From contig NZ_FOGF01000013.1 in NCBI RefSeq assembly GCF_900111135.1, forward strand, positions 1 to 52,800: a DNA stretch of 52,800 nt, in the 5' to 3' direction. Positions 34,401-42,963 of this stretch are shown here, in pieces. Under the pieces are notes generated by a model. It did no database searches. It was given only the letters and a program-made list of their open reading frames with translations, and had not been told where the DNA came from. A program made the position numbers and the translations under genes. The DNA is from Granulicatella balaenopterae. GTDB taxonomy: Bacteria > Bacillota > Bacilli > Lactobacillales > Aerococcaceae. The first letter of the stretch is position 1; each line of letters starts with the position of its first letter.

Positions 34401-36098
34401 CATTTCACGTAGATTAGGATTCTTATGTAATATAAATAATGTATTCACCTTTTCTGGTAGTGTCGGTAGCGTAATAGTTTCAATAGCGGCAAATTTGAAC
34501 ATCCCTTGCATATCATTCACGCTAGTTAACGTCCATTGGCTAATATCAATTTGTTTAATATTTGTTTGGTTAAACATAAATGACGTATTCTCCACTTTTT
34601 CAGTATTCCATTGACTAACATCAATCTCTGTAATCGCTGCATGGTCAAACATATTACTCATATCCGTTACTTGTGAGGTATCCCATTTACTAATGTCTAA
34701 TCTTGTAGCTTGACTATTAGCAAACATTGAAGACATACTTGTCACGTTTTCGGTATTCCATTTTGAAACATCAGGATTAGCTTTTGCAGCACTACCAAAC
34801 ATTCCCTGCATATCCGTTACATTTTCAGTCTGCCAGTTTGAAACGTCGGGATTGGCACTTTTTGTATCAGCAAACATCGTAGACATTGTTGTTACTTGTG
34901 AGACATCCCAACGTGATACATCAGGATCAGCACTAATAGCTCCCGCAAACATCGCACCCATAGTTGTCACTTTTCCTGTATTCCAATTCGTTACATCCGG
35001 ATTGGCTCTTTCTGAAGCAGCAAACATCGCGCGCATTGAACTTACATTTGAGACATCCCAATTACTTGTATCAGGATTCGCAACAGTTGTACCTTGGAAC
35101 ATCCCTGTCATATCGGTTACTTTAGCAGTGTCCCAATTTGATACATCGGGATTGGCATATTTCGTAAAGCCAAAGACATAGGACATATCGGTGACTTTTT
35201 CAGTATTCCATAAAGAAACATCCGGATTAGCGGCTTTTGCTTGTGAGAAGATGGAATTCATTGTCGTTACGTGTGAGGTATCCCAATCTAAGACATTCGG
35301 ATTAGCCATAACTGATTCTTGGAACATTGAACTTAAATCAGTTGCTTTACTTATATCCCAATTTGTTACATCAGGATTGGCTAATTGCGCTTTATGAAAC
35401 ATTTGCTTAAAGCTTGTGACATTAGCAGTTTGCCATTTTGTTGTATTAGGTTGGGCTTTTTGTGATGAATCAAACATCCCCTCCATTGTCGTTACCTGTG
35501 AAGTGTCCCAATTTGTTACATCGGGGTCTGCCGTATTCGTATCTGAAAACATATAAGACATATCCGTTACCTTTGAGGTATCCCAATTTGCTACTTTGGG
35601 ATCGGCATTCACCATACTACTAAACATATAAGACATATTGGTAACTTGGCTAACGTCCACTTTATCTAGTCCAGTAATAACCCCACCAAATGCTTTAAAC
35701 CACTGACTGGCATCTTGCGGGAATTGAATCACTTTATCTGTTGTTGGATTAAAGATAATTTTTTCGGTGCGTGAATATAATTTTTCAATAGCGGCATTAT
35801 ATTTAATGGTATTTTCCCAAATCTCTTTATCGAGTTGGCCATCTCCTGTAATCGTAATGGTATAGAGTGGTGTTTTTACAGTTTCATAAGTAAACCAGTC
35901 AAACGTTTCTTCTTCGCCAGTAATGCTAATTGTTGCTTTTAGTGTTTTTTCTTTATTCAAATCAACGATAACGGGTTCTTTTTCGCTAAGCTCTTCCGCA
36001 TGTACTACTGGTATCGTTACTGGTGCAACGACTGGTGTAGCGACCGATGATAATAAGACAGCTACTGACATTGCTTGATATAATGTATTTTTCTTCAT
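31413..36098 (-). CDS. BspA/DUF285-TAP-like hydrolase-wall-binding fusion protein
   Basis: About 1561 residues, secreted (MKKNTLYQAMSVAVLLSSV...VHAEE). Residues about 145-540 hold some 16 tandem 25-residue DUF285/BspA-type repeats (pattern NPDVSNWDTSKVTDMSYMF). Then comes a linker with a His/Asp-rich stretch near 635-657 (HHHDGHDDEDQDHH). Residues about 755-1300 are an alpha/beta hydrolase of the TAP-like tripeptidyl-aminopeptidase group: oxyanion segment VNYGGPGYDG, S938 in LGFSYGTRIG, D1220 in SSSYDPATPY, H1247 in NSSHTTQ. The last 240 residues are choline-binding-like repeats. Start ATG 36098 has GGGAGG 7 bases upstream. It probably combines adhesion, extracellular peptide or ester hydrolysis and wall attachment. 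Confidence 0.88.
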   Translation of the reverse strand: MKKNTLYQAMSVAVLLSSVATPVVAPVTIPVVHAEELSEKEPVIVDLNKEKTLKATISITGEEETFDWFTYETVKTPLYTITITGDGQLDKEIWENTIKYNAAIEKLYSRTEKIIFNPTTDKVIQFPQDASQWFKAFGGVITGLDKVDVSQVTNMSYMFSSMVNADPKVANWDTSKVTDMSYMFSDTNTADPDVTNWDTSQVTTMEGMFDSSQKAQPNTTKWQTANVTSFKQMFHKAQLANPDVTNWDISKATDLSSMFQESVMANPNVLDWDTSHVTTMNSIFSQAKAANPDVSLWNTEKVTDMSYVFGFTKYANPDVSNWDTAKVTDMTGMFQGTTVANPDTSNWDVSNVSSMRAMFAASERANPDVTNWNTGKVTTMGAMFAGAISADPDVSRWDVSQVTTMSTMFADTKSANPDVSNWQTENVTDMQGMFGSAAKANPDVSKWNTENVTSMSSMFANSQATRLDISKWDTSQVTDMSNMFDHAAITEIDVSQWNTEKVENTSFMFNQTNIKQIDISQWTLTSVNDMQGMFKFAAIETITLPTLPEKVNTLFILHKNPNLREMQINNIKDFQLNLGGRSYTVKNLTTGETTLYTPATDQDTPEDPVLEAGEYLIIQEQAADSTYPVGVFLDEHHHDGHDDEDQDHHEGEDHDQDASAVAIPEETCDIAQDATDIAALVEAAIAKDTDTTPAKHAIKAPKATKEAFKNYKQDPDDFLLPEAADQFKLADGSYKIGRPQRGGEAKGEVPANLSEFYTQKVNWQSPEKFPVHNTGGVQTAYIIVPIDYENPSGKTAAIAIAKKPATSGHSKGSLFVNYGGPGYDGLRAVEDRELAELNKEYDIIGFDARGVGSSLPQIRCESSDAFLQQLAGSDGLSYQENSDIMKYNAEQCLLNTGKLFGVKGEEFIPYVGTVNTARDLDLMRAVLGNEKLNYLGFSYGTRIGYAYAQEFGQNIGAMTLDGLMNPLDNNETLFNSDFKEYYPCQNSLEDPVISQIRGFNDTLKEFLKTSIKHDYYMPTSFADEVVGKVDGEPTEEQINKAYVEFMRLMRKAWETGYYQAKANLGEGNVEVPISFKHMVYGLAVDPLYSMDKWPTLNTNLINLQKNKDATGVYQSAMKYFDKKKGRHDSYMEHAFQVISAMDKPLQKRQAMNEQERLKFYDAYYQAAPFNNPGKDEQGNQRYIWLAETIEPYLPESKSTLPTGNYLNNLPNVLVISSSYDPATPYANGVVAAKLLGGTLLTVANSSHTTQGQKIAPVEVIRTRFMADPSQFQKDLAAGVFDTKEFTGQSGVITRNVQGELIKGHTCQLTSFKDEARPTLPHKEGWQQVADKWMYYDASGEKVTGWQKIAHYWYYFSHDGIMQVGWQEIEGKWYYMNSNGMMQIGWLKDGSNWYYLKENGQMARGWEVINGTYYLFKDWGGMAQGEWMPVGEDWFYIHSDGTYAHDEWVGSFYLKQYGQMAYNEWIYDNHYQSWFYSNPDGTYAQNQWIGAYYLKQWGYMAKQEWIYTNNHWYFFKNTGEISRNEWQSYKGEWYYLKANGQMAQNEVINGYRIDATGKLKKS
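31720..31949 (-). repeat. 230-bp identical block, copy 2
   Basis: Matches 25849-26078 exactly by eye, while sequence on both sides diverges. See the entry for copy 1. Confidence 0.85.
34500..35660 (-). repeat. 75-bp tandem coding repeats (DUF285)
   Basis: About 16 diverged 75-base units, each coding for one 25-residue BspA-type repeat. Units near 34700-35250 are the most alike, suggesting recent expansion or contraction by recombination. Confidence 0.8.
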
Positions 36099-36330
36099 AT
36101 ATAAACCTCCCAAATTCTTCTATATTTATGGTTAGTGCTGTTGATTATGATGCACCACCTCATTCTTCCTAACTTTTTTATGAAGACCCCAATCCTCATA
36201 AACCCTATATTCTTTTCTACTAATGCTAAACTCCTCCCCAAATCCCGCATTAAACTCTATCACCCCCATTAGAACTATATTTCTTTGCTCGTCTTTCCAC
36301 ATCTTATACGATAGACGATTCGATAGCCAC

Positions 36331-36359
36331 ATTATACAAATATCTAAGTCTTATATCAA
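36331..36359 (-). promoter_or_regulatory. Promoter of the DUF285-hydrolase gene
   Basis: Minus strand: -35 TTGATA (plus 36354-36359), 17-base spacer, -10 TATAAT (plus 36331-36336). It leaves a leader of about 225 bases. An open frame at 36132-36332 starts inside this -10, so that start would not be in the transcript. Confidence 0.65.
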
Positions 36360-36514
36360 TCGTAATCGTTCCGAATTATGAAAAAATATTCAAAATGCCT
36401 TCATAAATAAATTAAAAAATAAAAAATCCAAACCAATTTTTTCGTATCATTAAATGAGCAGGTAATTTTTCTACCTCATCACTATTTTACAAAAGAAAGG
36501 ATGTACAAGAAATT

Positions 36515-36697
36515 ATGAAAACAAATAAAAATGAACAAGCACTTGATACGAACTATTCAGAAAATGGCGAAGTAACTATCATTATCAATGGTCATAGCTA
36601 TAGCTTATTAGATTTATTGCAAATGGAATCTGTACCAGTAAATGATCCTATCTATGGCGATGTTGAGGAAATTATTTTGCCAACTGAAAGTGAATAA
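36515..36697 (+). CDS. 60-residue acidic small protein, unknown
   Basis: The only plus-strand gene between 19.3 kb and the window end. It encodes MKTNKNEQALDTNYSENGEV then TIIINGHSYSLLDLLQMES and an acidic tail ending ILPTESE; no cysteine, no membrane helix, net negative. AGAAAGGA lies about 13 bases upstream of the ATG, rather far, and a five-codon ATG...TGA frame (starting at 36501) overlaps the start as ATGA, so translational coupling is possible. A G+C-rich hairpin follows. No family recognised. It sits convergent to the LPXTG-type gene and divergent from the DUF285-hydrolase gene. Conserved-looking composition and a terminator argue for a real gene. The rest of 36360-36514 holds no clear promoter. 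Confidence 0.55.
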   Translation: MKTNKNEQALDTNYSENGEVTIIINGHSYSLLDLLQMESVPVNDPIYGDVEEIILPTESE

Positions 36698-36721
36698 GTT
36701 TTGTTATACTCACAATACAAA

Positions 36722-36770
36722 GCCCCGCAAAGCAGTCCCTAACTACTAGGAATTTTTCTTTGCGGGGTAT
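36722..36770 (+). terminator. Terminator after the 60-residue gene
   Basis: CCCCGCAAAG pairs with CTTTGCGGGG across a 25-base loop, then TATTCTTAT. Strong stem, weak T tract. Confidence 0.7.
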
Positions 36771-36781
36771 TCTTATCTATA

Positions 36782-36823
36782 AAAACACCTTTAAAAAGCG
36801 AATAATCACTTTTTAAAGGTGTC
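36782..36823 (-). terminator. Terminator after LPXTG-type adhesin gene
   Basis: ACACCTTTAAAAAG pairs with CTTTTTAAAGGTGT, an almost perfect stem, followed on the minus strand by TTTTTAT. It starts 10 bases after the adhesin stop. Confidence 0.85.
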
Positions 36824-36832
36824 AAACTCATG

Positions 36833-39800
36833 TTATTGGTGAAGAGATTCTTTTCTATATAATATGTGCGCAGTCATTATTAACAACACACCCATTACAA
36901 AATAGATAAATTGCCCAATCCCACCTGTTGCAGGATATTCAGGCTCTTCGCCAATATTTTGAATAATGTTAGAATTTTGGTTATCTGCATCTTGCGTTGT
37001 ATTTTTCGTAATGGTAATTGTCCGCAAGTCATCTGGATTCACTTGAAATTCAATAATTGGCAACGGATTACCATCATGATCTTCTTGATTTGGCAGATGA
37101 TATCCTGGATTTGTTTTTGTTTCAAAAATACGATACCGCACTATTTCTGTTGTATCAATATTTAAGTTTTCAAATTCAAAACCGCCATCAACTGTCACAA
37201 TTTTTCCATTTTCATCACATGGAGAACCTGTAAATGGTTGCCAAGTCTCGCCATTTTGCACTTCCACTCTGAATTCAACATCATCTAAATCCTCGAAAAA
37301 TGCACCTCTTTGACCTACTTTTAAGAATTGTACATTGTTTTTTGGTGTAGGCGGATTTAGTTCTTTATGATTGACTACCGTGATTTCTAAATCACCAGCT
37401 GCTTCACTCGTTACTTGGAAAGTCTTCAAATAGTTACTATATGATAACCAGCCACCGTACTTTTTATACCAATAACCATTAGCGTTTTGTGCATAGGTTG
37501 CAAACTTACCTTTATGTATGGTTTCTACCCCAGCATCAAAATTTTCTACTGGTGAACCGTAATGATATGTAGCTTTAATGACATAGCCACAGCTTTCTGT
37601 CATTTTACCCACCATATCAAAAGTAATTTGCCCTTGACTGGTATTATCAGCACGTGACTTATCAATCGCAAACGAACTCGTAACATCTTGGTAAATAGCT
37701 GTATTAGTAGTATCCACCCCAAAACTATCCGGGAAGCTATCTTTATTTGGTGTTTGGACTTTATAAATCTTGAATTCTGCATCTTTGTTAATTAATCCTT
37801 CACCTGTTTGGCTAATACTTAATTCATATAAGCCATGAATATTTTCATTATTAGCACCTTGCGGATTAATATAGATTGTTTCTTGTACATTTTTATTGAT
37901 TTCATCTAATACCATAATCTTACTACCAATTGTAACACCATCTTGACTAACCGTTCCTGACGAATAATTGACCTGAATCTTGTCTTTACCATTAGGATTA
38001 ATTGGTTTTTCATTAATTCTCACTTGTTGATTGAAGTTATTTTGCTTAATGTTTGCATCGAATTCTTTCGTTATTTCTAATTCTTTAACAACCAAAGGAT
38101 TAGTCGACTCTTCTGGTTGACGCTTATCGGTATCTTCTGCTATAGTAGTTCGTTCTTCTAAGTTATCAACTTCTGGTGCGAGCTCTTCGTTATTAGCATG
38201 ATCACTTAGTTCAGCCTCTTCTTCTACTACTTCTTCCTCTGTTACTACTTCTGCTACTGCTTCTTCTTCTAAATGACTACCCTTTGTACCAGCGACAGCT
38301 TTTGTTAGATTAACTTTAGTATTTTGTAATAAACGTTGAGTGACTACTTTTTCTTTGAATTGTCGCATCTCTTCTGATTCATTCACCCCACGAACCAAAT
38401 GTTGAGTATTACGTATATGCAAATCTTTATTAGACTCACCTAATCTTGCTGAAATATCAATTTTTCCTGGTTTAGTTTGTTGATATAAATCAATATACAA
38501 TTGTGAATCAATATCTAATGTCTTTCTTAAGGTAAAATATTTGGCATATTCTGTAAAAGTAATTTTGTAGCCTTTTCCTTTTTCATCTTTAAAATACTGC
38601 CCCTTTGCAACACAACCAGCGGCATCCATAATATTAAAGAACTGATACTTGGAACCTTCAGGAATAATCCCACCTAAAGATATTGGACCATCATAATACA
38701 ATTTGAAGTAATCTCCAGGTCTAATCTTACTGTCACCCATACGCCCATCACGCTGAATGGCAATCGTTATGGTTGAATCAATAATCTCTGCTTTAATCGG
38801 ATCAACCACCGTATCTTCTGTATCAAATGTTTCTATAGACATAAAATTTGACACATCACGTGGATTAGTAGGATTATCTGGAATCTTATAATCAGCCCCG
38901 ACTGGAATATGATACATATTTTCTTCTTTCACATAACCTTCTGGAGCCTTAGTTTCTTGAATTTGTAGGTTACCTTTTGGAATATTTTCAAAAGTGTATT
39001 CCCCTTTATCATTGGTAATCCCTGTAAAAATAGATGGATCATCTTCATCCCCAACTTCTAGCTTAAATTCAGCACCTTTTAACGGTTGACCTTTTTCATC
39101 AATTTTTTTAATTTTGAATTTTGTTGTTGGTAATCGTTTATAGTAAATATTTAATAGAGATTCCTCATTTGGAGTTGGTGTTGGTCCAATATTTGGCCAA
39201 TTATTTTCTCCTTTTAATATTTCATAAGAACCATCATCTCTTAGGAAAACCCATCTTAAATAATCATCTCCCATTTTATCTTCTTCACTGTCATGCAGTT
39301 GCAAGCCATATGGTGCTTCATTTTCTCTAATCTTATAGCCTCCAGGTTCTAAATCTTCTAAGGTAACATAGCCATTAGAGTCAGTCGACACAGTATCAAA
39401 TAAAACAAACTTCCCTTGTTGACTATCCCACTTCATTATATCTAAATCTACTTTTGGTAAAATAGTTGCATGATTATCCTGTTCCCAAATTAACGTTCTA
39501 AAAGTAATTGAATTATGTTTTTTATAATAGATACCAATATCCCCATTGGTTAATTGAACCAAATGATTATCTTTTGATTCAATAATACGATAATCTCCAG
39601 TTGTAGTAATCTCAATGCGACCTAACGGATCACCTGGACTTTTATAATTATTCGGAACATTACTATCATAAATGGTGTAGTTACCTGGTGGTAGGCTTTC
39701 AAACTTCACCTTACCATTAATTGTCTGAGAGTAATCTTGCCATGTTGATTCTTTATCATTCCATATATTTATTTGAATATTTTTATCCAGTAATAAACCA

Positions 39801-42169
39801 TCACTTGTCAATGTTTCAAACCAAACCCGACTATATTCATGTTCGATGGTTGTATCTCCTATTGAAATCTGTCCCCACTGATTAACATTAAAGCTTAGTA
39901 AAGAAGTATCTAGATTAAATTTTGGATGTAAAAATGGTTTAGGCGTACTTGTTTCATATAATTGATAGTCTCCTGGAGCTAGTCTATTAAAATTAACTAA
40001 ACCATCACCATTAGACCAAGCATCTTGATTAGAACGATACTGCGCTCCATCCCATTTTCTTAATTCAAGATGAACATTTTTAATATAAGTATTATATCCG
40101 CGCTCTTTCATATAAAAATTAATACTATTTGGCTCATTATATACATTCACTTTAATCCAATGATTGTTATTGATATCAGTAGTTTCATTGTAATTATCTG
40201 GAGCAATTTGAGCAGTTACTGTTGATTCAGTATCTGGATTAGGATTCCATGTATCCCTATGATAATTTTGGATTTTTGAATTTAATATTAAAGGGGATGA
40301 ACTGTTTTGATTATAACGTCCCTTAATCCTGATAATATAACCATATGCTTCATTATATGCTTTATTAGAAAAAGCACCATAACGCCCGTTCAAGAAATGG
40401 CATCTAAAATAAATATCATTGATGTATCGAGGCCAATTATCATTAGTAAGTTTAGGGTTAGTTTGTCTACCATAACAAACGGCAGGATTTTTCCCCCAAT
40501 TTCCTGCAGGTGTTTTATAAGGGTTGGTATTTTTATAGTTTAGATTATCATAATGAATACCATAACTAGGTGGCATTGAAATTTGGCTTGGGAATGCGTT
40601 AATATCAGATAAGTTATTATGCGCACCATTATTCATATACGCAAAATCAATTTGAAATCCTTGATACCCACTTCCGGCTACTTCAAATCTAAATCCTGGA
40701 TTACCATAATAACTTTGACCTGTTCTAGCCAATGGATTCAAATAAATTAACGCTTCATACTCGCCATTTTGGTATTTTGTAATATGAATACCTTGGTTCG
40801 TATAGTTATTTTCACTAGCATAATGATTATAATTAACATAAACATTATTAGATGTATAAATATTCCCACCAAAATAATCTTGAATTTGCACTCGTTGAGA
40901 GTTCTTAACCTCAAAGCGATCAATATAGCGACGGGTTTTAATTTTTATATTAGAAATATCACTTAATTTTACAAAATCATTAAAAGTAAAGCGAATCCAA
41001 TTATTATTTAACTCACGCCCCTCAGCTACTACGGCTCCATTCGCAAATGCTCGATATGCACGTTCTTGATTACGTGAAATCTCTGAGCCGCTATTAGTTC
41101 GATAGTCCATTCTTATTTCAAAATAATCACCCGGTTTAATATCTACATTTTGATAATCATCAATCTTTGCTTCTGTTATCACTTCGATAGATTGATACTG
41201 CAATGGATAGACTTCATTTTGAGAAATCCAGCTACTTTTATTGTAAAAATAATTAGATAAATCTCGATTAGAAATTGGATTTGTAGGAAAAGCTCCATCA
41301 AAATATACTTCACCAATATATTCTCCATAATTTCGTTGCGGATTTATTTTATATCCTGCTGCAGGACGTGTTTGCCATAAGTACTGTCTATTAGAATAGT
41401 TCTGCCAATACGCTTCCCCTTTATTATTTGTAGTTCGATAATCACCATTAATTTCAAATTGTGCACCACCTTGCGTGATTTTGTTTCTTGTTTGGCTATC
41501 ATAATTATAGACTTCTAGATTCTTATTATATGGCGCTGCAAAGACCATTATCCTATCTAAGCCACTTGTTTTTAATTGGCCATCTGCTACTTCAATGTCT
41601 TTTAATGGAATTTCCTCTGCATCTTTGAATCTTTTCTTACTATATAATATGTACTTGCCATTAGGGATATTTTTGAATATTACTTTCCCGGATTTAGTCG
41701 TTGCGTTAATAGCAACTGTCTTTTCCGTATTCTGTACTTCTTTTTTTAATAATAGATTGGTATCTGGTAAAGGTATCACCTCTTCCTCGATTGTTACCCC
41801 TTGAACAGTGACAGGAATGTCTACTTTAGTTGTATCGGTATCCTTCGCTTCTTCATCAACATATAAAGTGTAGTTATCTTCTTCAACATATTCCTTAACA
41901 ACTTCAGACACTGGTTCCTCTTGAAGAGAATTAGATTGATTGCCTTCAGAAGTTGTGTCATCTAAATTAGAAGGAGTAGCCGTATCTTCTACTTCACTAT
42001 CCTCTGTTAATACTTCTTCTCCTACCATTATCTCTTCTACTTGTTCAGTCTTGCCATCCACTTCAAAAACTGTTGCTTCTTGTCCTAATACTATTCTTCC
42101 AAATATTGTACTAAATATCATTATCATTACAAATATAATCAAAATTTTATTTTTGTACGAAACTTTCAT
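36833..42169 (-). CDS. LPXTG-type Cna-B/SpaA-domain surface adhesin
   Basis: About 1778 residues. Hydrophobic signal peptide (KNKILIIFVMIMIFSTIFGRIVLG), acidic low-complexity region, then a large ligand-binding-type part. Repeated Cna-B/SpaA modules lie near 240, 700, 800, 910, 1017 (TKFKIKKIDEKGQPLKGAEF) and 1608. A Glu-rich stretch lies near 1295-1355. The C-terminus has YPATGG near 1746, a membrane helix and RKESLHQ, the sortase signal with Y in place of the usual L. Cna-B modules usually carry Lys-Asn isopeptide cross-links that stiffen adhesins. Start ATG 42169 is chosen over 42217 because GGAGG lies 6 bases before it. No pilin or pilus-class sortase gene is near, so a monomeric adhesin is more likely than a pilus. 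Confidence 0.88.
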   Translation of the reverse strand: MKVSYKNKILIIFVMIMIFSTIFGRIVLGQEATVFEVDGKTEQVEEIMVGEEVLTEDSEVEDTATPSNLDDTTSEGNQSNSLQEEPVSEVVKEYVEEDNYTLYVDEEAKDTDTTKVDIPVTVQGVTIEEEVIPLPDTNLLLKKEVQNTEKTVAINATTKSGKVIFKNIPNGKYILYSKKRFKDAEEIPLKDIEVADGQLKTSGLDRIMVFAAPYNKNLEVYNYDSQTRNKITQGGAQFEINGDYRTTNNKGEAYWQNYSNRQYLWQTRPAAGYKINPQRNYGEYIGEVYFDGAFPTNPISNRDLSNYFYNKSSWISQNEVYPLQYQSIEVITEAKIDDYQNVDIKPGDYFEIRMDYRTNSGSEISRNQERAYRAFANGAVVAEGRELNNNWIRFTFNDFVKLSDISNIKIKTRRYIDRFEVKNSQRVQIQDYFGGNIYTSNNVYVNYNHYASENNYTNQGIHITKYQNGEYEALIYLNPLARTGQSYYGNPGFRFEVAGSGYQGFQIDFAYMNNGAHNNLSDINAFPSQISMPPSYGIHYDNLNYKNTNPYKTPAGNWGKNPAVCYGRQTNPKLTNDNWPRYINDIYFRCHFLNGRYGAFSNKAYNEAYGYIIRIKGRYNQNSSSPLILNSKIQNYHRDTWNPNPDTESTVTAQIAPDNYNETTDINNNHWIKVNVYNEPNSINFYMKERGYNTYIKNVHLELRKWDGAQYRSNQDAWSNGDGLVNFNRLAPGDYQLYETSTPKPFLHPKFNLDTSLLSFNVNQWGQISIGDTTIEHEYSRVWFETLTSDGLLLDKNIQINIWNDKESTWQDYSQTINGKVKFESLPPGNYTIYDSNVPNNYKSPGDPLGRIEITTTGDYRIIESKDNHLVQLTNGDIGIYYKKHNSITFRTLIWEQDNHATILPKVDLDIMKWDSQQGKFVLFDTVSTDSNGYVTLEDLEPGGYKIRENEAPYGLQLHDSEEDKMGDDYLRWVFLRDDGSYEILKGENNWPNIGPTPTPNEESLLNIYYKRLPTTKFKIKKIDEKGQPLKGAEFKLEVGDEDDPSIFTGITNDKGEYTFENIPKGNLQIQETKAPEGYVKEENMYHIPVGADYKIPDNPTNPRDVSNFMSIETFDTEDTVVDPIKAEIIDSTITIAIQRDGRMGDSKIRPGDYFKLYYDGPISLGGIIPEGSKYQFFNIMDAAGCVAKGQYFKDEKGKGYKITFTEYAKYFTLRKTLDIDSQLYIDLYQQTKPGKIDISARLGESNKDLHIRNTQHLVRGVNESEEMRQFKEKVVTQRLLQNTKVNLTKAVAGTKGSHLEEEAVAEVVTEEEVVEEEAELSDHANNEELAPEVDNLEERTTIAEDTDKRQPEESTNPLVVKELEITKEFDANIKQNNFNQQVRINEKPINPNGKDKIQVNYSSGTVSQDGVTIGSKIMVLDEINKNVQETIYINPQGANNENIHGLYELSISQTGEGLINKDAEFKIYKVQTPNKDSFPDSFGVDTTNTAIYQDVTSSFAIDKSRADNTSQGQITFDMVGKMTESCGYVIKATYHYGSPVENFDAGVETIHKGKFATYAQNANGYWYKKYGGWLSYSNYLKTFQVTSEAAGDLEITVVNHKELNPPTPKNNVQFLKVGQRGAFFEDLDDVEFRVEVQNGETWQPFTGSPCDENGKIVTVDGGFEFENLNIDTTEIVRYRIFETKTNPGYHLPNQEDHDGNPLPIIEFQVNPDDLRTITITKNTTQDADNQNSNIIQNIGEEPEYPATGGIGQFIYFVMGVLLIMTAHILYRKESLHQ

Positions 42170-42365
42170 TTTTAGCCTCCTAACTAATTTATTGACTGTT
42201 ACATCATGTATATACATCTATACTTTTACCATAACATATATTAGACACAATTTCAAAAGTTGATATAAACTTAGTAATATTTGTAATTTAACGGAAAAAG
42301 GATATCTTAATTCCTCCAAAAACACATTAATATTTACACCCTATCCATCATGGGTAGTTCCACAC

Positions 42366-42394
42366 AAAAAAACAGCTAAGACTATTCCTAGCTG
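42366..42394 (-). terminator. Terminator of the salvage operon
   Basis: On the minus strand CAGCTA pairs with TAGCTG across a 10-base loop and is followed by seven T. Confidence 0.82.
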
Positions 42395-42420
42395 CTAATA
42401 CATACTCTATTATAATAATC

Positions 42421-42963
42421 CTAACGCTTATTTAATCGGCGAATAATTTCTGAAGCAAATAATACCGCAAATAACTTATCGGCATAATCCGTCAAAAATT
42501 GAACAATAAATACAGCACTAATATCAGACATCCCTGCCACTCTTAATAATTGTACAATATAAGATGAGCCTGAAGACGTAATTGTACCAAAGACTTTTGC
42601 AGCAATTATCGCACTAACAATCGATACCGGAATGGACACTGCAAAAGTTGATACACCTTTCTTCCAAACTCTACCAGATTGGACTCCTTTCACACTACCA
42701 GCTAATATCCCTAACAGGACTTGTGCTGGTAAGAAGAAAAAGGAAAAATAATCAAACAAAATACCGTTCACAATTGACGACATGGCACCAACTCCAGCCG
42801 CCCAAAACGGTCCAAACACAAACGCCACTAATATAGTCCCTAAACTATCCATATAGATTGGTAATCTTAAAGCAAAAGCAATTAATCCCCCAATTAAATT
42901 AATAGCAACAGCCATTGCTGCAATACTGATTTTTTTATTCTTAGTCATTTTTTGAAACCCCAT
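42421..42963 (-). CDS. ECF transporter S-component, probably QrtT-like
   Basis: A 180-residue membrane protein with six predicted helices, typical size for an energy-coupling-factor substrate-binding subunit (IAAMAVAINLIGGLIAFALRLPIYMDSLGTILVAFVFGP at the N-terminus). It needs the shared EcfA/EcfT module, absent here. ATG 42963 overlaps the nucleoside hydrolase stop by one base (TAATG), with AGGAG 7 bases upstream. The preQ1-I-like riboswitch and nucleoside hydrolase upstream point to uptake of queuosine, queuine or preQ1, as described for QrtT. The substrate is inferred from that context, not from the protein sequence itself. Confidence 0.8.
   Translation of the reverse strand: MGFQKMTKNKKISIAAMAVAINLIGGLIAFALRLPIYMDSLGTILVAFVFGPFWAAGVGAMSSIVNGILFDYFSFFFLPAQVLLGILAGSVKGVQSGRVWKKGVSTFAVSIPVSIVSAIIAAKVFGTITSSGSSYIVQLLRVAGMSDISAVFIVQFLTDYADKLFAVLFASEIIRRLNKR

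Noticed and set aside
34022-35397. Plus-strand open frames opposite the DUF285 repeats
   Set aside because: They mirror the repeated minus-strand coding sequence and have no ribosome sites.
34500-35660. Regular repeats that could suggest a CRISPR array
   Set aside because: They are 75-base in-frame units coding for 25-residue BspA repeats, without unique spacers or cas genes.
36132-36332. 66-codon minus-strand open frame upstream of the DUF285-hydrolase gene
   Set aside because: Its ATG lies within the -10 box of a good promoter, so it would not be in the transcript, and it has no ribosome site.
36833-42169. Pilus operon
   Set aside because: Only one Cna-B protein is present, with no second pilin and no sortase gene beside it.
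42218-42365. Promoter-like TTGAAA-17-TATGGT before the LPXTG-type gene
   Set aside because: The -10 is weak and several AT-rich alternatives are equally good, so no single promoter can be supported.
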